DNA from: Klebsiella pneumoniae
GTDB lineage: Bacteria; Myxococcota_A; UBA9042
Assembly (NCBI GenBank): GCA_945889325.1
Contig: CAMDBH010000029.1
Coordinates: 1 to 40,363 of the forward strand
Length of the DNA stretch: 40,363 nucleotides
Direction: 5' to 3'
Below are positions 1 through 6,575 of the stretch, in pieces. Numbering within the stretch: the first letter of the stretch is position 1; each line of letters opens with the position of its first letter. The translations under genes were made by a program, and so were the position numbers. The notes beneath the pieces are model-generated. The model was not told the DNA's origin, did no database searches, and saw only the letters and a list, made by a program, of their open reading frames with translations.

Positions 1-15
1 GCCGCGCTCGCGTCC

Positions 16-62
16 TGTCCCGGAGGGACATCTCGAACTGTAGCGGTGGACTTCAGTCCAAC
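16..62 (+). repeat. Composite double-hairpin intergenic element, left copy
   Basis: A first hairpin pairs TGTCCC (16-21) with GGGACA (25-30) around a loop carrying the CGGAG core. GTAGCG follows at 40-45. A second hairpin pairs TGGACT (47-52) with AGTCCA (55-60) around TC. The same order, with different stem sequences, is found on the minus strand at 40282-40339. Conserved spacer words with unrelated but paired stems suggest a dispersed structured repeat. The family cannot be named from one window. Confidence 0.45.
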
Positions 63-224
63 GCGTTGCCGCGATTGAGGTTTTCTTCGATTATTGCCCG
101 CGGCCTCAGCCTAACGCCCCGTGATCGTTCTTGCGATAGCCCTGTGTGATCAGGCGCACTGGCCCAATGCGATCAGCGCCCTTGACGATTAAACGCATCC
201 GGCAAAGGCCATCTGCCAATTATT

Positions 225-253
225 TTGACAGTTGCTGTGTAGCCGTGAAAATT
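225..253 (+). promoter_or_regulatory. Candidate sigma-70 promoter for the first barrel gene
   Basis: A perfect TTGACA lies at 225-230. It is followed after 17 bases by AAAATT, a poor match to TATAAT. It is the only strong -35 hexamer upstream of the gene at 412. Confidence 0.3.
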
Positions 254-411
254 ACTGCGGCGAAAGCGCGGGCGGGCATTTTAATTTGTCCGTGTTTGTG
301 GTACTCCGCGCCGCACAAGTTGCGTTTCACTTTTTTGGGTGAGTTTGCCGTTTGGAAGCCGATTAACCCCGCGCACTGCTGACAGCGGGACAACTTTTGC
401 AGGAGTGCTCG

Positions 412-1755
412 ATGAAGAAGAATCTACTAGCTGTATGCGCCGCGGCGCTCAGCTTATTTACAGCTGGTTCGCTTGTGCCTGGAGCGGCTTACGCTACCGA
501 CACGCGCATCAACAGCTTGTCCGCTGCCGGTGCAGAATTTGCGCCGGGCGCCGCGTTCAATGAAAAAAGCGTGACCATTCGCGACAGCGCCAACATCTAC
601 CAATTGCCGCAATTTATGGTGGCCTACAAAAACAGCGTCGATGTCGATGCCACCAACGCGGCGGTTTACGGCACCATGAATGTTCGCTATGCCCTGAGCG
701 ATGAAGCGGTTTTGCTGCTGTACGGCAAGCGTTCGCCGTGGGAATACGTCACGGGACTGCCGACAATCGGCGGCACCGATGCCAACAAGGTCTCAGGTTA
801 CGGCCCCGGATACGGCGACCCGACCAACCACCAGTTCGGTTTGGGCTTTGGCCTCAAAGCCGGTGAATCGCTGCGCTTGGGCGCCCTGTTCTCCTACGGC
901 GGCGGCACGGTCAACGGTGCATTTGACGGCACGGGCACGCACCTGCCGCCGATCAGCACGCCGCCGGCACAGAGCGGCGCGACTTGGCTGCGTTTCGGCC
1001 TCGGTTTGGGCGTCGACCTCAATGAACACAACAGCTTGGACTTTGCTTTGCATTTGGCCACCGGTTCGTTCACTGACACCGCCAACAACACGGTTGGTTA
1101 TCAGGCCGGCACCAACCCGAACTTGGACTTTGCCCTTTTGGCCAAAGGCGAGTTCATGGTCCACCAGATCGCCAAATTGGTGCCGTACTTCCGTTTCGGT
1201 TACCAATCGCGCGGCGTGGGCCACAACGGCACCAAGGACGACGGCGAAGGCGCCAAGACCGGCAACTACAGCGGCATTGGCCTCAACCTCGGCGCCGATC
1301 TGGCGATTACGCCCGTTGAAGGCGTGCTGATTCAGCCCGGTTTGGGCTTGGCCCTGCGCACCTCAAGCTTGACGGGCAACTCGGCGGCCAATCCGGGCCT
1401 TGTCTCGGGCGGTCCGAGCGAAGTCAGCATTGAAAACGGCGGTCGCTTGTTGATGCCGTTCTACGGCTTTGCCGCGGAAGCCAAAGCGTTTGATTGGATG
1501 GTGTTGCGTCTCGGCGCGCGCCAGACCATTGTCAACAAGCACTTTGACATCTCCAAGCAGCCCGACGACAAGACCGACGCCGGCGACTACTCGACTGTCA
1601 AAAACACCGTCACCACCGGCGTTGGCCTCAAGATGATGGGCTGGAACTTGGACGTCAACATGGCGCCGCAGTTCTTTAACAATGGCCTTTACGCCGTCAC
1701 CGGCAACCCGACTTCTGGTTGGGGCATCGACTGGGCCTTGGGTTACAACTGGTAA
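412..1755 (+). CDS. Outer-membrane beta-barrel protein
   Basis: A 447-residue secreted protein. A classical signal peptide occupies residues 1-28 (basic MKK start, hydrophobic core, cleavage after AYA). The mature part alternates short amphipathic strands with Gly, Asn and Asp turns, and the chain ends in GYNW, the terminal aromatic that the BAM machinery recognises. This fits a transmembrane barrel of the transporter/porin type, but no substrate can be named. The ATG at 412 is preferred over one 15 bases upstream because AGGAG sits at 401-405, six bases before it. The gene is monocistronic: a strong intrinsic terminator starts 20 bases after the stop. The SurA-like foldase just downstream is the kind of chaperone such barrels need, but the terminator argues against co-transcription. 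Confidence 0.85.
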   Translation: MKKNLLAVCAAALSLFTAGSLVPGAAYATDTRINSLSAAGAEFAPGAAFNEKSVTIRDSANIYQLPQFMVAYKNSVDVDATNAAVYGTMNVRYALSDEAVLLLYGKRSPWEYVTGLPTIGGTDANKVSGYGPGYGDPTNHQFGLGFGLKAGESLRLGALFSYGGGTVNGAFDGTGTHLPPISTPPAQSGATWLRFGLGLGVDLNEHNSLDFALHLATGSFTDTANNTVGYQAGTNPNLDFALLAKGEFMVHQIAKLVPYFRFGYQSRGVGHNGTKDDGEGAKTGNYSGIGLNLGADLAITPVEGVLIQPGLGLALRTSSLTGNSAANPGLVSGGPSEVSIENGGRLLMPFYGFAAEAKAFDWMVLRLGARQTIVNKHFDISKQPDDKTDAGDYSTVKNTVTTGVGLKMMGWNLDVNMAPQFFNNGLYAVTGNPTSGWGIDWALGYNW

Positions 1756-1775
1756 TTTAGACAGGGTTTGATCAA

Positions 1776-1820
1776 CCGATGCCTCGGATTGCAATTGCTT
1801 TCCGGGGCATCGGCCTTTTT
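1776..1820 (+). terminator. Strong Rho-independent terminator
   Basis: CCGATGCC (1776-1783) pairs perfectly with GGCATCGG (1806-1813). The stem extends inward by five more pairs (1784-1788 with 1801-1805, one G-U), giving a 13-bp stem on a 12-base loop. CC and five T residues follow to 1820. It lies 20 bases after the barrel stop codon and ends that unit. It also shows that the long open frame running through here cannot be the true start of the next gene. Confidence 0.85.
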
Positions 1821-1849
1821 GGGCGCGTGGGGGCTTTTTGGCGAGGTCG

Positions 1850-1879
1850 TTGGCAATTGCGCGCGCGCCGCGCTACGCT
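1850..1879 (+). promoter_or_regulatory. Candidate promoter of the foldase gene
   Basis: TTGGCA (1850-1855) is followed after 18 bases by TACGCT (1874-1879), a partial match to the sigma-70 consensus. It lies between the upstream terminator and the GTG start at 1962, where a promoter is required. Confidence 0.3.
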
Positions 1880-1961
1880 TGCGCCCGCGGGCGGGAACAT
1901 CTCGAACGCGAGGCGGGTTGCAATCAGCGCGACTCCGATGTGGATTTTGCAGGGAAGTACC

Positions 1962-3044
1962 GTGACGACCGCACAACGTTTGATTTTTGCAATTAGTTTG
2001 TCCATTCACCCAGCGTGCAACCAAAAGCCGGCGGCGAGCACGCCCGCCGCATCAGCCAACGGTCCGACCGTGGTTGCGCTGCCGTTGGCCGCTCCAGCGA
2101 CGCCTGAGCAGGCAGCGGCGGCGCCGGCTGCGCCAACTGCGGCCGCTGCTGCGGGTTTTGTGCGACCGACGGGCCCAGTGGCGCTGGTCAACGATCTGCC
2201 GATTGCGGCCGAGAAGTTCAACGCCGATTTCGACAAGCTAACGGCCAAAGGCGCGCGGATTGCTCCGGAACGCTTGCAGCGCATCGCCAAGAATATCTTG
2301 AACAAACTCATCGAAGGCGAATTGCGCCAGCAAGCGATCCACAGTGAGAACGTCACACTGACCGATAGCGAATTTGACGAGGCCTACAAGGACTACATTG
2401 CGCGTTATGTTAATCAGCAAGGGCACTTTGATCAGGCGACCATGAATGCCGAGTTGCAGCGTTCAAAGATGTCCGTCGACGATTTGAAAGCGCAGGTCAA
2501 AGAGCAGCGATTGGCCAAGAAATTGATCGAAAAACTGGGCAAGATCGAGCTGAGTGATGCCGACCTAAAGCAGTTTTACGACAACAATCCATCGGCTTGG
2601 ACAGAAGGCGCATCGCGCGATGTGCGACCGCTTTTGTTTCGCCTAGGTTCTGAAGCACTGCCATCTGAACGCAAAGCTGCCGCGGCCAAAGCCGATGCGG
2701 CGTACGCCGCGCTGAAAAAAGGCGGTGATTTTGAACAGATCGCGAAGGAAAATGGCCTAGAAGCGATGGCGCCGCTGCACTTGAGCCGTGGTTCGGGCGA
2801 GGGCGATCTGGAAAAAGTGGCGTTTGAACTCAAAGTCGGTGAAGTTTCAGCGCCTTTGACTACGCGCTGGGGCATTTACGTGTTGCGGTTGGTGGAGAAG
2901 AATGAATCGCACGTGCGCCCGTATATGGAAGTGCGCGAAGAGATTCGGCAAACGCTGAAATCGCGCAAGCTTTACCTGGAAGACCGCCGCATCGTCCAGG
3001 AATTGCGCGCCAAGGCCAAGATCGTTGAACTTTTGAAGTTTTAG
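1962..3044 (+). CDS. SurA/PpiC-type peptidyl-prolyl isomerase, probable lipoprotein
   Basis: A 360-residue envelope foldase of the SurA/PrsA/PpiC class, which binds unfolded outer-membrane proteins in the periplasm and isomerises Xaa-Pro bonds. After a short hydrophobic segment (residues 7-15) comes Cys19, a plausible but imperfect lipobox (HPAC). A Pro/Ala-rich linker follows. Next is a helical SurA-N-like chaperone region with LNKLIEGELRQQA and the LKAQVKEQRLAKKLIEK helix. A parvulin rotamase domain (about 205-335) carries VRPLLFRLG, GGDFEQIAKENG, FELKVGEVSAPL and WGIYVLRL. The GTG at 1962 is chosen because AGGGA at 1951-1955 sits six bases before it and a secretion signal begins there. The open frame extends upstream only by running through a terminator. 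It converges with the aldo/keto reductase, nine bases apart. Confidence 0.85.
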   Translation: MTTAQRLIFAISLSIHPACNQKPAASTPAASANGPTVVALPLAAPATPEQAAAAPAAPTAAAAAGFVRPTGPVALVNDLPIAAEKFNADFDKLTAKGARIAPERLQRIAKNILNKLIEGELRQQAIHSENVTLTDSEFDEAYKDYIARYVNQQGHFDQATMNAELQRSKMSVDDLKAQVKEQRLAKKLIEKLGKIELSDADLKQFYDNNPSAWTEGASRDVRPLLFRLGSEALPSERKAAAAKADAAYAALKKGGDFEQIAKENGLEAMAPLHLSRGSGEGDLEKVAFELKVGEVSAPLTTRWGIYVLRLVEKNESHVRPYMEVREEIRQTLKSRKLYLEDRRIVQELRAKAKIVELLKF

Positions 3045-3053
3045 CCCAGCCGC

Positions 3054-4199
3054 TCAGCCCACGAGGCCGATCTGCCGGTCCGGTTGGGCGGCGCGCGTCA
3101 ACCAACTTTGCGGGGCGCGCGGCTGCGACAAAAGTGCTGTATTTGTAACGACATGCTCCATGGTCGCCATGCCCACCAAAGTTGAAGTGACGCCGGGCAG
3201 CGACCGCGCGAACTGCAGAGCCGTCGCTGCGGCATCAAAAGTTTCATGCAAAATGGGCACATGGGCAGGAAAGCGCTTGGCCAACTTGCCTTGCAGCAAG
3301 GGTCCTGAACCAAAAACGACCAGACCCAAGCGCTGCGCCGCCTGCAAAACCGTTGTCATTTCACCGCGAACGAGTTGATTGGCCAAAGTAAATGCTTCGG
3401 GCATCATCAAATTCATCGGCAATTGCACGGCGCGACAGCGGTGGCGCGAGCCCGCGACATCGTGGGCGCATTGCAGCACGCGCTCCAGCGACAAATGATC
3501 GCGTTCATGCGGCTTTGCGCGCAGCCCCGACCAAGTCGCGATGCCGTACACGCGGATCTGCCCGCGATCGGCTGCCAGTTCCAGCCGCTCAAAAGCGCGG
3601 CGCAAGCGATCGTCCAAATCGTCCTTGCCCAGCGTTTGCAGCTGGGTTTCAGGATTGTGCAAAAAATACACGTCGATCGTCGACAGGTTGAGGTTTTGCA
3701 GGCTCGTTTGCAAGGTGGCGTCGATGAAATCGGGCGCGATGCAGTGGCAACCGGCGCTGAGTTCTAGCTCGGCGCACAACCCGCGATCGATTGTCATTTT
3801 GCGCATGTAGCTGGCGACGTCGCTGGGCGGACAGCCATCAAACGACACAAAGCCGGCCTTGGAAGCGACCAAAATTTCACTGCGAAACACTTCACCACTG
3901 GCAAATAGCGTTTGCAATGCCTGACCTACCGCGCGTTCAGAGCGCTGGCAACGGTAATTGCTTGCCGTGTCAATGACATTGATGCCGCGGCGCACGGCAT
4001 CGACCAGCGCAGCGGTGTACCGCTCATCCGCAGCATCGGTCGACGCGCCCAAATACGTGCCAATGCCCAAGGAACTCAAGGTCAATTGCGCAGCGACGTT
4101 GAACGCATCCGCGGCTTTGCCGTGGCTGTGGCGGGCCGCAAAGCGGGCTGTGCCTGCTTCCGTGCAGAAATCGCGCTGGCTGATAAGTTCTGAAACCAT
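3054..4199 (-). CDS. Aldo/keto reductase family oxidoreductase
   Basis: A 381-residue NAD(P)H-dependent (beta/alpha)8-barrel oxidoreductase. The family tetrad is complete: Asp77 and Tyr82 in INVIDTASNY, Lys114 in VASKAGF, and His181 in VYFLHNPE. GIGTYLG opens the barrel near residue 45. The C-terminal part has the LVGMATMEHV cofactor-loop region. It is longer than the usual 300-330 residues because of an N-terminal extension and a Cys-containing insert between the Lys and His motifs (about 122-160). The open frame continues 470 bases upstream on the minus strand, but that part lies over rpe in another frame. The ATG at 4199 falls just after the rpe stop. It is the last gene of the minus-strand operon. 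Substrate unknown. Confidence 0.88.
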   Translation of the reverse strand: MVSELISQRDFCTEAGTARFAARHSHGKAADAFNVAAQLTLSSLGIGTYLGASTDAADERYTAALVDAVRRGINVIDTASNYRCQRSERAVGQALQTLFASGEVFRSEILVASKAGFVSFDGCPPSDVASYMRKMTIDRGLCAELELSAGCHCIAPDFIDATLQTSLQNLNLSTIDVYFLHNPETQLQTLGKDDLDDRLRRAFERLELAADRGQIRVYGIATWSGLRAKPHERDHLSLERVLQCAHDVAGSRHRCRAVQLPMNLMMPEAFTLANQLVRGEMTTVLQAAQRLGLVVFGSGPLLQGKLAKRFPAHVPILHETFDAAATALQFARSLPGVTSTLVGMATMEHVVTNTALLSQPRAPQSWLTRAAQPDRQIGLVG

Positions 4200-4243
4200 T
4201 GGCCTTTTGCTTGCATCGCACCGCAATGGGGTGCTTGCCCATA

Positions 4244-4951
4244 TTAGGCTGATTTGGCGGCGACGCCAGCAAATTCTTGCAGCGCCGTAGAATTCGCTGC
4301 CGCGGCGCGCAACTGCGCAATCGCCGCCTTGCGATCGCTTTGGCCAAAAACGGCCGAACCGGCGACAAACCAGTCCACACCCGCCGCCCGCGCCGCGCCA
4401 ATCGTCGCTGGCGTAATGCCACCGTCGATTTGAATGCGCAAATCCGGGTGGTATTGCTGGCGCCAAGCGTTCAAGCCGTAAACCTTGTCCAGCACGGGCG
4501 CGATGAACGACTGGCCGCCAAAACCGGGATTGACGCTCATCACCAGCACAAACGCCAGATCGCGCAGCACCGGTTCCAACAGCGGCCAAGGCGTATGCGG
4601 GTTGATCGCCACACCCGGCAACATGCCCAGATCGCGGATGCGCTGCAGCGTTCGGTGCAAATGCGGGCAAGCTTCCAAATGCACCGACAGCGAACGCGCC
4701 CCCGCCTTGGCAAAATCTGCAAGCAAATTATCGGGATTGTGCACCATCAAGTGGCAATCCAGCGGCAATGTCGTCGCTTTGTGCAAGCAGGCCACGACGG
4801 CTGGACCCAACGTCAAATTCGGCACGAATTGGCCGTCCATGACGTCGACATGCAGGAAATCGGCACCTGCGCGCTGCACATCGGCGGCTTCGGCGCCGAG
4901 TTGGGCAAAATCGGCGCTCAAAATCGACGGGCAAATCTCAACTGGATGCAT
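4244..4951 (-). CDS. rpe: Ribulose-phosphate 3-epimerase
   Basis: A 235-residue cytosolic TIM-barrel enzyme interconverting D-ribulose 5-phosphate and D-xylulose 5-phosphate in the pentose phosphate pathway. All signatures are present: ICPSILSADF at the start, metal ligands His34 and Asp36 in LHVDVMDG, His67 in DCHLMVHNP, the phosphate loop MSVNPGFGGQ (138-147), Asp176 in QIDGGI and the final phosphate grip VAGSAVFG. Length is slightly above the usual 220 because of an Ala-rich tail. GGTGGA lies five bases before the ATG. It sits 26 bases after the lamin-tail lipoprotein and 44 before the aldo/keto reductase, so the four genes are probably one transcript. Confidence 0.96.
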   Translation of the reverse strand: MHPVEICPSILSADFAQLGAEAADVQRAGADFLHVDVMDGQFVPNLTLGPAVVACLHKATTLPLDCHLMVHNPDNLLADFAKAGARSLSVHLEACPHLHRTLQRIRDLGMLPGVAINPHTPWPLLEPVLRDLAFVLVMSVNPGFGGQSFIAPVLDKVYGLNAWRQQYHPDLRIQIDGGITPATIGAARAAGVDWFVAGSAVFGQSDRKAAIAQLRAAAANSTALQEFAGVAAKSA

Positions 4952-4977
4952 GAAATTCCACCCGATTGGTCGGAAAA

Positions 4978-5673
4978 CTAATTGTTGGCTTTGCCTGGCG
5001 TGGGCGTGGTGAAAGTCTTCAAGTCCTTGCCGCCATCCGGGCTACGGCCCCAGCTTTGGCTGTTGGGGCTGTCGCCATCGTTCCAATCCACTGAATCGAC
5101 AAGGGTTCCGTCCGGTTTCCACAAGGCCATGCTGCCGTCCTTTTTCAACTTGTTGTCGACAAAAGGCGTGCCGTAGCTGGGGCCGAGGTGGTTGAAATAG
5201 ATGATCAAATACCCTGGAGGGGCACTGCTGCCCGCCGCAAGCACTTGCGGTGGCACGTTGGCCTTGGCGCCGTCAAAGCCCTTGTCAATGCCGCCAATGA
5301 CATAGCCACCTAAATCTACGGCATTTTTGCCCGCGTTGTAAATTTCCGCCCAGTCGCCTTTGCTCGGGTTGAAATCGCCGTTGGCTACGCCAGCGGCCGC
5401 AATTTCATTGATGAAAAGTGTTGGCCCAGCGGGTGCAATATCCGACGCTACATCGGCGGCGTCGTCGGACGGCGCTGTGACATCGGCCGCGTCAGCGTTC
5501 GGGATCGCCGCGTCCTGCCCATCATGGGTGGCATTGTCGTTGGTACCATCAGCTGTTGCATCGTCTGTGGCTGCGTCAGCCGTGGAATTTGCCGGCGCTG
5601 CGCTGCCGCAGGCGGTTGCGTACATGCTGGCCACGGCCACCAGGCACAGTTGGCCAATCAACTGTAAATTCAT
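4978..5673 (-). CDS. Lipoprotein with lamin-tail (LTD) domain
   Basis: A 231-residue surface or periplasmic lipoprotein. The signal ends in a lipobox YATAC with Cys22. Residues 25-82 are a disordered, acidic linker built almost only from Asp, Ala, Thr and Asn. Residues 86-231 form an LTD immunoglobulin-like fold: LFINEIAAAG, DWAEIYNAG, VDLGGYVIGG, the SMALWKPDGTLVDSVDW strands and the closing WGRSPDG and TPTPGKAN. Bacterial LTDs are usually extracellular adhesion or attachment modules; here the domain stands alone. The ATG overlaps the preceding methyltransferase stop by four bases (ATGA), a sign of coupled translation. The linker resembles those of the propeller lipoproteins at 23.6-30.5 kb. 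Precise role unknown. Confidence 0.85.
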   Translation of the reverse strand: MNLQLIGQLCLVAVASMYATACGSAAPANSTADAATDDATADGTNDNATHDGQDAAIPNADAADVTAPSDDAADVASDIAPAGPTLFINEIAAAGVANGDFNPSKGDWAEIYNAGKNAVDLGGYVIGGIDKGFDGAKANVPPQVLAAGSSAPPGYLIIYFNHLGPSYGTPFVDNKLKKDGSMALWKPDGTLVDSVDWNDGDSPNSQSWGRSPDGGKDLKTFTTPTPGKANN

Positions 5674-6449
5674 GGATGTTTCTCCGGCGCCACGGCGGGT
5701 GCGTCGGACGGCGTCGCGGCATTTGGGGGGGGCGCGGTGGGGGGCGTGGTGGGGAGCGTGGCGGCCGGGACCTCTTCGGCGCGGACAAAAGTGATGAAAA
5801 ACTGCCGCGGCAAGATATCAAAGCGCAACGTCGCAGCCAGTCCCGCACCGCGGGCTTCTGCAATCACCGTCGATAGTTCAAGGCGTTCGTCGAGCGGCGG
5901 ACCCAAAACATCAGGTTCTGATCGCGCATCGACGATGAAAAGTTCACCTTTGGGCGCCAGGTGCATCTTTAGGGAATTCAGCATAACAACAGGCTGTTGC
6001 AGTTCGCGGTAGGTGTCCAGCAACAAAATTCGCTCGACCGGCTTGAGCAACGGCACGCCGTCGTCGGTGGACTGGATCACTTCCACGTTGGGCAATTCCT
6101 CCGCTGCAATGCGCTGTTTGAGCATCGCGACAAAGTCCGGCTGCACTTCAACGGCGATGACGTGGCCGGTGTTGCCGACCGCGCGCGACAGATACGGCAG
6201 CATATAACCCGAACCAGCGCCCAAATCCACAACCGTCATGCCGGGTTGGATGTTCATGTTTTGCACGATAAGTTCCGGCTTTTGCCATTGATCGCGTTCA
6301 GGCGCGTCGAATTTTAGCGCGGCAATCGGCGTGGACAGCGGCGACGCCGCGTGGCGGGTACAGGCGGTGGCCTGTACGACAAGCAAAGCAATCACAAGCG
6401 TTTGCGCCAATTTAACGGAAGATTGCAATCCCTTCACCCTTTGCCTCAT
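5670..6449 (-). CDS. Class I SAM methyltransferase with lipoprotein signal
   Basis: A 259-residue protein with an N-terminal hydrophobic stretch (about 13-28) ending in QATAC, Cys30 being a candidate lipidation site. A Rossmann methyltransferase follows: motif I VVDLGAGSGY (74-82), the acidic motif II region VIAVEVQPDF, then VERILLLDTY and a short-chain-fold C-terminal half. A Pro/Ala/Thr-rich tail of about 35 residues closes it. The family resembles exported 'predicted methyltransferases' of Proteobacteria, whose target and SAM source are unresolved. The ATG at 6449 is chosen because the signal begins there; an in-frame ATG at 6524 would place 25 residues before it. No clear Shine-Dalgarno is seen. 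It is the first gene of the operon leading to rpe and diverges from the radical-SAM gene. Confidence 0.75.
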   Translation of the reverse strand: MRQRVKGLQSSVKLAQTLVIALLVVQATACTRHAASPLSTPIAALKFDAPERDQWQKPELIVQNMNIQPGMTVVDLGAGSGYMLPYLSRAVGNTGHVIAVEVQPDFVAMLKQRIAAEELPNVEVIQSTDDGVPLLKPVERILLLDTYRELQQPVVMLNSLKMHLAPKGELFIVDARSEPDVLGPPLDERLELSTVIAEARGAGLAATLRFDILPRQFFITFVRAEEVPAATLPTTPPTAPPPNAATPSDAPAVAPEKHP

Positions 6450-6575
6450 CGCGGCATTGTGCCGGTTTTCGCGGGCAAACAGCAAGCCCTGCGCGACAAC
6501 GCGCTTGCAAGCCGCTTGATTCACGCAAACTTGTGCGGGCGCCGCCCCGCGGTGACAATGAGCGGCGGAGGACTT

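Larger units (their letters stand above)
1..411. other. Gene-free leader before the first gene
   Basis: No convincing coding region lies here. Short open frames exist but lack a ribosome binding site and recognisable composition. The first 60 bases hold two small hairpins (listed separately). A TTGACA box near 225 is the best promoter candidate for the barrel gene that follows, which would give it an untranslated leader of roughly 150 bases. Confidence 0.6.

Noticed and set aside
1779-1961. N-terminal extension of the foldase gene back to 1779
   Set aside because: It would begin inside a 13-bp terminator stem and place 61 non-secretory residues before the signal; the GTG at 1962 has a good ribosome binding site.
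4200-4670. Upstream extension of the aldo/keto reductase
   Set aside because: It lies in another frame over rpe and has no similarity to the family.
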